Source of the DNA: Paracoccaceae bacterium
GTDB lineage: Bacteria > Pseudomonadota > Alphaproteobacteria > Rhodobacterales > Rhodobacteraceae
DNA: 41,950 bases
Direction: 5' to 3'
Assembly: GCA_027484915.1 (NCBI GenBank)
Contig: JAIXSA010000144.1
Span: forward strand, 1 to 41,950
In this document: piece by piece, positions 1 to 7,705 of the stretch
How positions within the stretch are numbered: position 1 is the stretch's first letter
How the letters are laid out: the number at the start of each line of letters is the position of its first letter
Translations under genes and position numbers: made by a program
The notes under the pieces: model-generated
What the model saw: only the letters and a program-made list of their open reading frames with translations
What the model was told of the DNA's origin: nothing
Database searches by the model: none

Positions 1-1202
1 CACTCGAAGAAAGCCTCGCAGGCGCCGTCCACGTCGAAGGACGGATAGTCCGTCTCGGCGATCAGCTCCTTCACATAGTCACCTTGGTAATGGATCGCGT
101 CGTGGGCGTCCTTGCCCTCGTCCTCGTGTTTCACGCGGTCCTCGACATCCTTCAGCAGCACGGCCTTGTCTGTGGGGATCTTGATCTTGCCCATGATCGC
201 ATCCCGCACCCACCAGGCTTGCGCGTCGAACATGTTGAAGGTGAACCACTGGTCCTGCATGCCGATGTAGAACAGCTTGGGGTTGTGGACCCAGGCCACG
301 CCCTTGTAGAGGTCCGCGGTCGCCAGCCGGTTCGCGGTCTTCAGCCGCAGATCGTCCGGCAGGAACGGGAAGTGGTGCTTGTAACCGGTGCACAGGATGA
401 TCGCGTCGATCTTTTTCGACGTCCCGTCAATGAAGTATGCGGTGTTCTCGTCAACCCGCTCCAGCTTGGGCACTTCTTTCCAGTTATCGGGCCATTTGAA
501 GCCCATCGGCGCATTCCGATGCGCGACGGTGATGGACTTCGCACCGTACTTCCAGCACTGGCTGCCGATGTCTTCCGCAGAATAGGAGGTTCCCAGGATC
601 AGCAGGTCCTTGCCCGAGAATTCGCGCGCGTCGCGGAAGTCGTGGGCGTGCAGGACGCGGCCGTTGAACTTGTCGAAGCCGGGGTATTCAGGGACGTTCG
701 GCACGCTGAAGTGGCCGCTTGCGACGATGACGTTGTCGAAGTCCTCGGAATACATCCGGTCGGCTTTCAGGTCATGCACCGTGATGGTGAAATTGCCCTT
801 GTCTTCGTTGTACTTGACCATCCGGACCGTCGTGCAGAAGCGGATCCAGTCGCGCACGCCCGCCTTCTTCACCCGGCCCTCGATATAGTCGAACAGCACC
901 GCGCGCGGCGGGTAGCTGGCGATCTGCTTGCCGAAATGCTCTTCAAAGGAATAGTCGGCGAACTCCAGCCCCTCTTTCGGGCCGTTCGACCAGAGGTAGC
1001 GGTACATGCTGCAATGCACCGGCTCGCCGTGCTCATCCAGCCCTGTGCGCCAAGTATAGTTCCACAACCCGCCCCAGTTCGACTGCTTCTCGAAGCAGAC
1101 GACCTCGGGGATATCCTCGCCCTTCGCCTTCGCCGACTGGAACGCGCGCAGCTGCGCAAGGCCTGACGGCCCCGCTCCGATGACGGCAACTCTCTTCTTC
1201 AT
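1..1202 (-). CDS. tmm: Trimethylamine monooxygenase (flavin-containing), 3' end cut by window edge
   Basis: This class B flavin monooxygenase oxidises trimethylamine to trimethylamine N-oxide with FAD, NADPH and O2 in the cytoplasm, the first step of aerobic trimethylamine use in Roseobacter-type bacteria. About 400 residues are visible; the family runs to about 445-455, so some 45-50 C-terminal residues lie outside the window. The FAD motif GAGPSG is at residues 9-14. The FMO identifying motif FxGxxxHxxxF is at 179-189. The NADPH site GTSYSAEDI is at 204-212 and includes Tyr207, in register with the Tyr described for Tmm. The stretch [15 protein letters not shown] near residue 64 is typical of Tmm rather than general FMOs. 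The start at 1202 is set by GGAGG six bases upstream. The nearby gmaS-mgs genes fit the next steps of methylated-amine catabolism. The specific Tmm assignment is very likely; substrate is inferred from family resemblance. Confidence 0.93.
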   Translation of the reverse strand, partial: MKKRVAVIGAGPSGLAQLRAFQSAKAKGEDIPEVVCFEKQSNWGGLWNYTWRTGLDEHGEPVHCSMYRYLWSNGPKEGLEFADYSFEEHFGKQIASYPPRAVLFDYIEGRVKKAGVRDWIRFCTTVRMVKYNEDKGNFTITVHDLKADRMYSEDFDNVIVASGHFSVPNVPEYPGFDKFNGRVLHAHDFRDAREFSGKDLLILGTSYSAEDIGSQCWKYGAKSITVAHRNAPMGFKWPDNWKEVPKLERVDENTAYFIDGTSKKIDAIILCTGYKHHFPFLPDDLRLKTANRLATADLYKGVAWVHNPKLFYIGMQDQWFTFNMFDAQAWWVRDAIMGKIKIPTDKAVLLKDVEDRVKHEDEGKDAHDAIHYQGDYVKELIAETDYPSFDVDGACEAFFE

Positions 1203-1315
1203 GGTAAACCTCCGGATGGTGAGTCTTTTTTCACGCGTCGGGCGCGCTGCTTTTGGTTCAGCCTAGAGACAAAGTTGCGCCTGTGTCAAATCTTCTTCCT
1301 GACGGTAAACAGAGG

Positions 1316-1345
1316 AGGCCCCGGGTTCATGGTGACCCGGGGCCT
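1316..1345 (-). terminator. Strong hairpin, probable terminator of the usp gene
   Basis: An 11-bp perfect stem AGGCCCCGGGT/ACCCGGGGCCT (1316-1326 and 1335-1345) closes an 8-base loop. It lies 40 bases beyond the stop of the minus-strand universal stress gene and before tmm. Only a weak T-rich tail follows on the minus strand, so it could also partly insulate tmm. Confidence 0.6.
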
Positions 1346-1385
1346 TCACCCACAACTTCTGCATGAAAGTTAAGCGCAAGCCGCG

Positions 1386-1799
1386 CTATCGGGCAATGGT
1401 CACCGTGCAGTGTGCGCGCGTGGCCACCTCGCTGGCGACCGAACCCAGGACCAGCCGCTGCAGGCCGCGCTTGTCACCCGTGCCCATCACGATCTGGGTA
1501 TACCCGTTCTGCTCGGCATAGGCGATGATCGCCGGGGCCGCTTCGCGGGCCACGACCTCGACGGTGCCGACATCGGTGGCGCCTTCGGCTTTCGCCAGCG
1601 CTTCGGAGTCCGCCAGCAGCTTCTGGACCTCTTCGGCCTTCCAGTGGCTGATCGTCGGTCCCCGCACGCCACCATGCGCGATGTTGACGACACAGACCGT
1701 CAGATGTGCGCCGGTGGCCTTGGCAATCTCGGCGGCCAGCACGACGCCGACCTGGGCGTGATCGCTTCCGTCGGTCGGGCAAAGAATCTTGGCTGTCAT
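1386..1799 (-). CDS. Universal stress protein, single UspA domain
   Basis: A 137-residue single-domain UspA-family protein, cytoplasmic and probably nucleotide-binding. It begins MTAKILCPTDGSDHA, the usual Usp first strand with the conserved Asp. It ends with the ATP-binding signature G-x2-G-x9-G-S: MGTGDKRGLQRLVLGSVASE. A second ATG nine bases upstream is in frame, but the AGGGGA ribosome site touches it and is ideally spaced (9 bases) for the start at 1799. An Fnr-type palindrome is centred 67 bases upstream of the start, which fits activation under low oxygen as known for several usp genes. It lies between tmm and the cupin gene, but no link to methylamine use is visible in the sequence. 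Which partner it serves is unknown. Confidence 0.9.
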   Translation of the reverse strand: MTAKILCPTDGSDHAQVGVVLAAEIAKATGAHLTVCVVNIAHGGVRGPTISHWKAEEVQKLLADSEALAKAEGATDVGTVEVVAREAAPAIIAYAEQNGYTQIVMGTGDKRGLQRLVLGSVASEVATRAHCTVTIAR

Positions 1800-1859
1800 G
1801 ATGTCCATTCCCCTCATAGTTGGCTGGACACCACCAACCATACAAAGGCAAAATGTGCC

Positions 1860-1873
1860 TTGACCTGCGTCAA
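1860..1873 (-). promoter_or_regulatory. Fnr/FnrL-type box upstream of usp
   Basis: TTGACCTGCGTCAA is a perfect 5-4-5 inverted repeat matching the Fnr/Crp-family pattern TTGAY-N4-RTCAA. Its centre is 67 bases from the usp start at 1799. That allows a transcription start about 41.5 bases downstream with a leader of about 25 bases (class II activation). For the divergent cupin (start 1901) it is too close for the usual activator position. Confidence 0.7.
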
Positions 1874-1900
1874 GAATGTTTACCCAGAGTGGAAAAAGCC

Positions 1901-2263
1901 ATGCAGCCAATCGACCCCAAGGACCGAAGGATCGCCAATATCCGGCAGGCAAGCTTCACGCCCTTCGTCTACCCGGATGGCTTGGCGCTGGGGGACGAAA
2001 TCCTGCAGCTGGACGACACGGTCGAGCTTGGGACCGGCTTCCACGTCTATCGCATGCCCGCCGGCATGACGACGCGCGGCCATCGCCACAACGGTCACGA
2101 GCAGTTCCTGATTCTGGACGGAGAGCTGCACGAAAGTGACGGCACCATCCTGCGCGCCGGAGACATGGTGTTCTACCGCGACGGGACCGAGCACAACTCG
2201 TACACACCGCACGGCTGCCTGCTGGCCGTCCACATCAGCGCGCCGGAAACGCCGGTGGAGTAG
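1901..2263 (+). CDS. Small cupin-domain protein
   Basis: A 120-residue single-domain cupin. Cupin motif 1 is visible as GHRHNGHEQFLILDGEL, with the His/His/Glu metal ligands. Motif 2 is GDMVFYRDGTEHNSYTPHGC, with the later His. It is probably a metal-binding beta-barrel of the ChrR/anti-ECF or small dioxygenase-like group, but the exact function cannot be read from the sequence. No signal peptide or membrane segment is present. The gene is divergent from usp and convergent with gmaS. The start at 1901 follows a GAGTGGAAA purine stretch. An earlier in-frame ATG at 1820 would overlap the Fnr box and adds residues that do not look like cupin. Confidence 0.75.
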   Translation: MQPIDPKDRRIANIRQASFTPFVYPDGLALGDEILQLDDTVELGTGFHVYRMPAGMTTRGHRHNGHEQFLILDGELHESDGTILRAGDMVFYRDGTEHNSYTPHGCLLAVHISAPETPVE

Positions 2264-2351
2264 CGGGGGCGACGCCTCCTGATCCGACGTCGCTTTGAGT
2301 TGGTCATGGTTGCGGAACCAAGGCCCATGCTTCGTGCATTTCGCATACGAC

Positions 2352-2375
2352 AAAAGCCCCGGATCGCTCCGGGGC
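2352..2375 (-). terminator. Second intrinsic terminator between cupin and gmaS
   Basis: A perfect 8-bp stem GCCCCGGA/TCCGGGGC (2356-2363 and 2368-2375) is followed by TTTTG on the minus strand. It is about 140 bases past the gmaS stop and may back up the first terminator. It could also stop read-through toward the cupin gene. Confidence 0.65.
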
Positions 2376-2485
2376 AAGTTGGGGGTTCAGGTCAGGCAAT
2401 GCAGGCCTTGCGACTGGCGTGACTGCCCGCCGCAAGGTTAAGATTGTGCAAATGGCCGCAGACAACCCGTTGATTTCGCTGGCAT

Positions 2486-2509
2486 CAAAAACAGCGCCGC
2501 GCGTGGCGC
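2486..2509 (-). terminator. Intrinsic terminator of the mgsABC-gmaS operon
   Basis: A GCGCC/GGCGC stem (2494-2498 and 2505-2509) is followed on the minus strand by TGTTTTTG. It begins five bases after the gmaS stop codon. The same 16-base hairpin sequence recurs after the fumarylacetoacetase-family gene at 17880. Confidence 0.75.
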
Positions 2510-2513
2510 GCCT

Positions 2514-3821
2514 TCAGATATCCAGCGTCGTCTGGGTTTCCCAGGCCGAGAAGTGGGAACAGTAGTCGTTCCACTCCTTGTGCTTCAGCTTCAGGAAGGC
2601 CGACGAGAACTCGTCCCCCATCATCGACTTCAGGGTCTTGTCCTTGTCATACTCCCGCAGCGCGTCGAGCAGGTTCAACGGCAGCTTCGGCGCGTTCTTC
2701 ACCGTGTGCCCCATCTGGTACATGTCGATGTCGTACCGCTTGCCGGGGTCGGCCTTGGTCCGCACCCCGTCGATGCCGGCAGCCAGGATCACGGCCTGCA
2801 TCAGGTAGGGGTTCGCCGCGCCATCGGGAAGCCGCAGCTCGAACCGTCCCGGCCCCGGCACGCGGACCATGTGGGTCCGGTTGTTGCCGGTCCAGGTCAC
2901 CGTATTCGGCGCCCAGGTCGCGCCCGAGGACGTCCGCGGCGCGTTGATCCGCTTGTAGCTGTTCACCGTCGGGTTGCAGATCGCCGCCAGCGCCGAGGCG
3001 TGCTTCATGATCCCGCCCAGGAAGTGCCGGCCCTGATCGGACAGACCCAATTCCTTCGAGTTGTCGGCGAAGGCGTTCTTCTTCCCGTCCAGCGTCCAGA
3101 CCGAGATATGGGCGTGGCAGCCCGACCCGGTGAGGCCCTTGAAGGGCTTCGGCATGAAGGTTGCGCGAAAGCCGTGCTTTTCGGCAATCGACTTGACCAT
3201 GAACTTGAAGAAGCTGTGCTTGTCGGCGGTCTGCAGCACGTCGTCGTACTTCCAGTTCATCTCGAACTGGCCGATCGCGTCCTCGTGGTCGTTCTGGTAG
3301 GCCTCCCAGCCCAGTTCCAGCATGTAGTCGCAGATCTCGCTGATAACGTCATACCGCCGCATCACAGCCTGCTGGTCGTAGCAGGGTTTCTCGGCGGTGT
3401 CGTAGACATCCGAGGGGCCGGTGCCGTCAGCGTTCAGGATGAAGAACTCGGGCTCCACCCCCGTCTTGACGCGCAGGCCCTCTTTCGCGGCCTCGCCGAT
3501 CAGCTTCTCCAGCACGTTGCGCGGGGCCTGGTCGACAAGCTTTTCCTCCATCGTCGCGCGGGCGGCAACCCAGGCGACCTCTTTCTTCCACGGCAGCTGG
3601 ATCACGCTGTCCGGGTCCGGCACCGCCATCAGGTCGGGGTGCGCGGGCGTCAGGTCCAGCCAGGTCGCAAAGCCCGCGAAGCCCGCCCCATCCACCGCCA
3701 TGTCGTTGATCGCCTGCGTCGGCACCAGTTTCGCGCGCTGCCCACCGAACAGGTCGGTGTAGGAGATCATGAAATACTTGACGCCCTTTTCCTTGGCCCA
3801 CTTGGCAAGGTCCTTCGCCAT
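2514..3821 (-). CDS. gmaS: Gamma-glutamylmethylamide synthetase (type III glutamine synthetase-like)
   Basis: It ligates methylamine to L-glutamate with ATP to give gamma-glutamylmethylamide, the first step of the indirect methylamine pathway. The 435-residue protein belongs to the GlnA/GlnT family. It has the N-terminal beta-grasp region (FMISYTDLFGGQRAKLVP), a metal-binding GVEPEFFIL, the QFEMNW strand, the GSGCHAHIS segment, and the NSYKRINAPRTSSGATWAPN and RFELRLPDGAANPYL active-site regions. The length equals known GmaS proteins. The start at 3821 follows AGGGAG at good spacing; longer in-frame starts lack support. It is the last gene of mgsA-mgsB-mgsC-gmaS, 49 bases after mgsC. That linkage is what separates GmaS from an ordinary GlnT glutamine synthetase. 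tmm lies downstream on the same strand. Confidence 0.93.
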   Translation of the reverse strand: MAKDLAKWAKEKGVKYFMISYTDLFGGQRAKLVPTQAINDMAVDGAGFAGFATWLDLTPAHPDLMAVPDPDSVIQLPWKKEVAWVAARATMEEKLVDQAPRNVLEKLIGEAAKEGLRVKTGVEPEFFILNADGTGPSDVYDTAEKPCYDQQAVMRRYDVISEICDYMLELGWEAYQNDHEDAIGQFEMNWKYDDVLQTADKHSFFKFMVKSIAEKHGFRATFMPKPFKGLTGSGCHAHISVWTLDGKKNAFADNSKELGLSDQGRHFLGGIMKHASALAAICNPTVNSYKRINAPRTSSGATWAPNTVTWTGNNRTHMVRVPGPGRFELRLPDGAANPYLMQAVILAAGIDGVRTKADPGKRYDIDMYQMGHTVKNAPKLPLNLLDALREYDKDKTLKSMMGDEFSSAFLKLKHKEWNDYCSHFSAWETQTTLDI

Positions 3822-3870
3822 CACTGTAACTCCCTGAATCTTTTCTTGGTTGTTGAAGGAAACGGCGGCC

Positions 3871-5202
3871 TTACCAGCCGCCGCCGTTCCGTCCCGGTAT
3901 CCAGTTGGTGCCCGCCAGCGGAACACCGGCCATTGCCGCCGCCTCGATGGTCAGCGAGACGAGGTCCTCGGGTTCCAGGTTGTGCAGGTGGTTCTTGCCG
4001 CAGGCCCGCGCGATGGTCTGCGCCTCCAGCGTCATCACCTTGAGGTAGTTCTTCAGGCGACGGCCCCCCAGCACGGGGTCGAAGCGCTTGGACAGTTCCG
4101 GGTCCTGCGTGGTGATCCCGGCCGGGTCACGGCCTTCGTGCCAGTCGTCGTACGCGTCGGCAGTGGTGCCGAGCTTCTGATATTCCTCTTCCCACTTCGG
4201 GTCGTTGTCACCCAAAGCGATCAGCGCAGCCGTTCCGATGGCCACCGCGTCGGCCCCAAGTGCCATCGCCTTTGCCACGTCCGCGCCGCTGCGAATACCG
4301 CCCGAGACGATCAGCTGCACCTTGCGGTGCATCCCCAGGTCCTGCAGCGCTTTCACGGCCTGCGGGATGCAGGCGAGGATCGGCATGCCGACATGCTCGA
4401 TGAACACGTCCTGCGTCGCCGCCGTTCCGCCCTGCATGCCATCGAGGACGACCACATCCGCGCCCGCCTTAACGGCGAGGGCGGTGTCGTAGTAGGGCCG
4501 CGCCCCGCCGACCTTCACGTAGATCGGCTTTTCCCAATCGGTGATCTCGCGCAGTTCCATGATCTTGATCTCAAGATCATCGGGGCCGGTCCAGTCGGGG
4601 TGACGGCAGGCCGACCGCTGGTCGATCCCCTTTGGCAGGTTCCGCATGTTGGCCACGCGGTCACTGATCTTCTGACCCAGGAGCATGCCGCCCCCACCAG
4701 GCTTCGCGCCCTGACCGACGACGACCTCGATCGCGTCAGCGCGGCGCAGGTCATCGGGGTTCATCCCGTAGCGGCTCGGAAGATACTGATAGACCAGCGT
4801 CTTGGAATGCCCACGCTCTTCCTCGGTCATCCCGCCGTCGCCAGTGGTGGTCGAAGTCCCGGCAGCGGTCGCGCCACGGCCCAGGGCCTCTTTCGCCGGG
4901 CCGGAGAGGGCACCGAAGCTCATCCCGGCGATGGTCACGGGGATATCCAGATGGATCGGCTTCTTGGCGAACCGGGTGCCAAGCCAGACGTCGGTCGCGC
5001 ATTTCTCGCGGTAGCCTTCCAGCGGGTAACGGCTGATCGAGGCGCCGAGGAACAGCAGGTCGTCAAAATGCGGCAGGTGGCGTTTCGTGCCACCGCCACG
5101 AATGTCGTAGATTCCGGTGGCTGCAGCGCGCCTGATCTCGGCGTTCACCGCAGGGGTGAAGGTGGCCGAAAAGCGCGGCGGGGTGCGGGGAAAGTCGGTC
5201 AT
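3871..5202 (-). CDS. mgsC: N-methylglutamate synthase subunit C (FMN-binding, glutamate-synthase-like)
   Basis: A 443-residue protein matching the central FMN-binding domain of glutamate synthase. With MgsA and MgsB it converts gamma-glutamylmethylamide to N-methylglutamate. Family features are GMSFGALSGPAKEAL (about 93-107), GQGAKPGGGGMLLG (163-176), KVGGARPYYDTA and the phosphate-binding barrel end IVSGGIRSGADVAKAMALGADAV. The loop after GTAALIALG (residues 331-362), where GltB holds its [3Fe-4S] cysteines, contains no cysteine here and is replaced by an acidic and Trp-rich stretch ending in ITTQDPEL. The start at 5202 is ten bases after the mgsB stop. It is part of the four-gene operon with gmaS. 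The annotation rests on the domain order and on the gmaS neighbour. Confidence 0.9.
   Translation of the reverse strand: MTDFPRTPPRFSATFTPAVNAEIRRAAATGIYDIRGGGTKRHLPHFDDLLFLGASISRYPLEGYREKCATDVWLGTRFAKKPIHLDIPVTIAGMSFGALSGPAKEALGRGATAAGTSTTTGDGGMTEEERGHSKTLVYQYLPSRYGMNPDDLRRADAIEVVVGQGAKPGGGGMLLGQKISDRVANMRNLPKGIDQRSACRHPDWTGPDDLEIKIMELREITDWEKPIYVKVGGARPYYDTALAVKAGADVVVLDGMQGGTAATQDVFIEHVGMPILACIPQAVKALQDLGMHRKVQLIVSGGIRSGADVAKAMALGADAVAIGTAALIALGDNDPKWEEEYQKLGTTADAYDDWHEGRDPAGITTQDPELSKRFDPVLGGRRLKNYLKVMTLEAQTIARACGKNHLHNLEPEDLVSLTIEAAAMAGVPLAGTNWIPGRNGGGW
4117..4212 (-). other. Cysteine-free loop of MgsC replacing the glutamate synthase Fe-S site
   Basis: Codons for residues 331-362 of MgsC, between IALG and the conserved ITTQDPEL. 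In glutamate synthases the equivalent loop carries the three cysteines of the [3Fe-4S] cluster just before the matching ATQDPEL. Here the loop reads DNDPKWEEEYQKL and onward, without any cysteine. Confidence 0.6.
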
Positions 5203-5212
5203 TCAGACTGCC

Positions 5213-5902
5213 TCAGTACGACGACGCGTTGTCGATGTTGAAATTGTACAGTTTCCGGGCCGAGCCGTAACGTTTGAACTCTTCGGGCTTCGCTTTTCCG
5301 TCCGCCTCGCCGCGCTTAAGCAGGTCGGCGAGCAGCGCAAGGTGTTCGGGCCGCATCTCTTTCTCGATGCAGTCCGCGCCCAGCGACTTCACGCTGCCGC
5401 GCACGAACAACCGCGCTTCATAGAGCGAGTCGCCCAGCGCATCCCCGGCATCGCCCAGCACCACCAGGTTGCCCGATTGCGCCATGAAGGCCGACATGTG
5501 CCCGATGGAGCCGTGGACGACGATGTCGATGCCCTTCATCGACACGCCGCAGCGCGACGAGGCATTGCCCTTGATCACCAGCAGACCGCCACGCCCCGTG
5601 GCCCCGGCATACTGGCTCGCGTTGCCGTCGATGATGACAGTGCCCGACATCATGTTCTCGGCCACGCCCGGGCCGGCAGATCCCTTGATGCGGATCGTCG
5701 CCTGCTTGTTCATGCCCGCGCAGTAGTACCCGGTGGACCCGCGCACCGTGATTTCTACTGGCGCGTCCACACCGGCGGCGATGGCATGGGCGCCCTTCGG
5801 GTTGATCACCTCCCAGGCCGTCATGTTGGTCTGGCCCTTCAGGGCGTGAAGCGAGGAGTTAAGCGCGCGAAGGCCCTCTTTCCCCAAGTCGAAGGTCTGC
5901 AT
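5213..5902 (-). CDS. mgsB: N-methylglutamate synthase subunit B (GXGXG domain)
   Basis: A 229-residue protein made almost wholly of the GXGXG right-handed beta-helix found at the C-terminus of glutamate synthase large subunits. Repeats are visible as GSAGPGVAENM, GNASQYAGATGRGGLLVIKGNASSR and GSIGHMSAFMAQSGN. It is the structural third part of the split glutamate-synthase-like enzyme formed with MgsA and MgsC. The start at 5902, with GAGAGA just upstream, lies four bases after the mgsA stop, so the two are probably translationally coupled. Ten bases separate it from mgsC. No catalytic residues are expected in this domain. The assignment is firm from the domain type plus the neighbours. Confidence 0.9.
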   Translation of the reverse strand: MQTFDLGKEGLRALNSSLHALKGQTNMTAWEVINPKGAHAIAAGVDAPVEITVRGSTGYYCAGMNKQATIRIKGSAGPGVAENMMSGTVIIDGNASQYAGATGRGGLLVIKGNASSRCGVSMKGIDIVVHGSIGHMSAFMAQSGNLVVLGDAGDALGDSLYEARLFVRGSVKSLGADCIEKEMRPEHLALLADLLKRGEADGKAKPEEFKRYGSARKLYNFNIDNASSY

Positions 5903-5906
5903 TCTC

Positions 5907-6803
5907 TCAACGCTCCCAGAAGTACACAGTGGCGGGTTCAGGCTCCCAGACGCGGGCGTTCTCGATGCCCGGCAGGTTGACCAGTGCCCGGTATTCCGAC
6001 CCGAAGGCCACATAGTCGTCGGTCTCTGCCATCACGGCAGGCTTGCAGGCGATGGGGTCGCGCACCACGCCGAAGCCGTTCTTGGTGCCGACGACGAAGG
6101 TGTAGAAACCGTCCAGATCCTCCAGTCCCGATTCAAGGGCGGTCCCCAGGTCCTCGCCCTCTTTCAGCTTCTGGCTGACATAGGCGGCGGCGACTTCGGT
6201 GTCGTTCTGGGTCTCGAAGGTCATCCCCTTCCGGATCAGCTCACGCCGCAAGCCGTTGTGGTTCGAGAGCGAGCCATTGTGCACAAGGCACTGGTCCGGC
6301 CCGGTCGAGAACGGGTGGGCGCCCATCGTGGTCACCGCCGACTCGGTCGCCATCCGCGTGTGGCCGATGCCGTGCGTGCCCTTCATCCGGGCGACGTCAA
6401 AGCGCGCGGCCACGTCCTTGGGCAGGCCGACCTCCTTGAAGATCTCGATGCTGTCACCTGCGCTCATCACCTTCACGCCGGGGCGGAGATGCGAAAGGGC
6501 CGATCGTGCCGCATCCATCTGTGCCAACGGCACCTCCAGCACGGCATGGGTCGACTTCACCAGCATCGTCACCGGCTGGCCGATGGCGTCATGCAGGTCG
6601 CCGTCCAGGTCCTTGAAATCGTTTTCCGGATGCGCCGACTGGATGGTGATCTTGCCCAGACCGTCCTTCGCCCCGCCATAGATCGCGATCCCGGCGCTGT
6701 CCGGGCCGCGGTCCGTCATGGTGATCAGCATGTCCGTCAGCATGGCGCCCAGTTGCGGTTCCAGCTTGGGGTCCTTGAGGAAAAGTCCAACGATGCCGCA
6801 CAT
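5907..6803 (-). CDS. mgsA: N-methylglutamate synthase subunit A (class II glutamine amidotransferase)
   Basis: A 298-residue Ntn-type amidotransferase. The protein starts MCGIVGLFLKDP; after Met removal Cys2 would be the N-terminal nucleophile, as in GltB, PurF and GlmS. The later motifs GHTRMATESAV, HPFSTGPDQCLVHNGSLSNHNGLR and NDTEVAAAYV match the class II amidotransferase core. In N-methylglutamate synthase this subunit acts on gamma-glutamylmethylamide and passes methylamine on to the MgsC site. The start at 6803 is fixed by the catalytic Cys2 and by AAGGAG at good distance. It is the first gene of the operon, divergent from the small-membrane-protein/permease operon across a 234-base promoter region. 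Confidence 0.92.
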   Translation of the reverse strand: MCGIVGLFLKDPKLEPQLGAMLTDMLITMTDRGPDSAGIAIYGGAKDGLGKITIQSAHPENDFKDLDGDLHDAIGQPVTMLVKSTHAVLEVPLAQMDAARSALSHLRPGVKVMSAGDSIEIFKEVGLPKDVAARFDVARMKGTHGIGHTRMATESAVTTMGAHPFSTGPDQCLVHNGSLSNHNGLRRELIRKGMTFETQNDTEVAAAYVSQKLKEGEDLGTALESGLEDLDGFYTFVVGTKNGFGVVRDPIACKPAVMAETDDYVAFGSEYRALVNLPGIENARVWEPEPATVYFWER

Positions 6804-7037
6804 GGATTCGTCTCCTTCACGTGATTGGCCTGACGCTAGCACCGCTTTTTGCACCTATCAACTGGTAAGAAACAAATTTCACCTGTCGGGAAAATCGTCG
6901 CCCATTCGATAGGCACCTGCAGTTTTTCTTGACAGAATGTCGCAGGTGGCTTTCCCTGTGGAAAACAAATCCACCGTGCAGGGAAAGACGTTGGGGCCGC
7001 GTCGCACGGGTTGCACAAGAGCCCAAGGGAGGAAGTC
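6804..7037. promoter_or_regulatory. Divergent promoter region between the mgs operon and the permease operon
   Basis: 234 bases separate the two divergent starts and must hold both promoters. The region is clearly more AT-rich than its neighbours (for instance around 6855-6900). A TTGACA hexamer occurs at 6929-6934 on the plus strand, but no good -10 was seen 16-18 bases downstream. No clear regulator palindrome could be assigned. Confidence 0.5.
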
Positions 7038-7322
7038 GTGGGAGACCTTAATCAGCGGATTGAGGCGATGCACCGACGCGACGTGCTTGTGGCATGGGCG
7101 TTCGTCATCGGCCTTTGGTTCGCCATCATCTTCGTCGCTCTTGCGACGTGGGACCTTGCGCCGAACAGCACCGCGCGCACGCTGCTTCTGATCGGGGGCG
7201 CGGTTGTCTTGATCTTCAATACTGCGGCCATCCTGGCGATGCTGCGCCATTACCGCGAAGACCGTGACTTCATGTACGGCCTGGACATCAAGTTCCTTGA
7301 CGAAGCCAAGGGGAGGGGTTGA
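7038..7322 (+). CDS. Small membrane protein, two TM helices
   Basis: A 94-residue protein of unknown function, first of four overlapping genes that end in an APC permease. Two hydrophobic helices are visible at about residues 17-38 and 47-69, with a charged N-terminus (GDLNQRIEAMHRRD) and a charged tail after HYREDRDF. I chose the GTG at 7038 because AAGGGAGG stands five bases upstream; an earlier in-frame ATG at 7011 has no ribosome site. The stop overlaps the next start as TGATG. The tight coupling suggests a subunit or helper of the permease, but no family was recognised. Confidence 0.8.
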   Translation: MGDLNQRIEAMHRRDVLVAWAFVIGLWFAIIFVALATWDLAPNSTARTLLLIGGAVVLIFNTAAILAMLRHYREDRDFMYGLDIKFLDEAKGRG

Positions 7323-7699
7323 TGGCGCATTACCAACCTCCGGCGCAGGGCAAGGCCAGCCAGCTTCTTGACGTGATCGTCCTTGTGATCCTGACCGTCG
7401 GCGCCTTGTTTGTCCCGCTGTGGCTGGGCATGGCGGGGGCCGCCAAATCGGTTGCCACCCCAGTCGCAAACCCAACCTGGGAGACGCTGGGCCAGAACGA
7501 GGCGCAGTCCGCAAAGTACGAAGCCTTGGGCTACACGCCCGAGACTGCGCATGACCTGATCCTGGCGCGGTTCGATTACAGCTTCTCGATCACCGCGCTT
7601 CTTGCGATGATCGCGGTCATCCTCTTGTACTACTTCCTGATCCTGCGGTTTTCCGAAGTGGAATACCGCGAGGTCATCTCAGAAAAATTCGGGGAGTAA
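7322..7699 (+). CDS. Small membrane protein with two TM helices and a central soluble segment
   Basis: A 125-residue unrecognised protein. The first membrane helix is at about residues 16-38, followed by roughly 50 mostly polar residues (including LGQNEAQSAKYEALGYTPETAHDL). The second helix is at about 88-110, with a short charged tail. The topology would put both ends on one side and the middle loop on the other, possibly periplasmic. The ATG at 7322 overlaps the previous stop (TGATG), and the next gene begins six bases after its stop. It probably acts with its partner small proteins and the downstream permease; this is inference from operon structure only. Confidence 0.8.
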   Translation: MAHYQPPAQGKASQLLDVIVLVILTVGALFVPLWLGMAGAAKSVATPVANPTWETLGQNEAQSAKYEALGYTPETAHDLILARFDYSFSITALLAMIAVILLYYFLILRFSEVEYREVISEKFGE

Positions 7700-7705
7700 G
7701 CCGTC

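Noticed and set aside
84-1166. 360-codon open frame on the plus strand opposite tmm
   Set aside because: It is antisense to a clear, motif-rich monooxygenase and has no family resemblance. High GC gives long shadow frames.
2553-4043. 496-codon open frame on the plus strand
   Set aside because: It is a shadow of gmaS; the translated product is His/Arg/Val-rich without known motifs.
6929-6934. TTGACA as the -35 of the permease operon promoter
   Set aside because: No acceptable -10 hexamer was found 16-18 bases downstream, so it is mentioned only as part of the divergent region.
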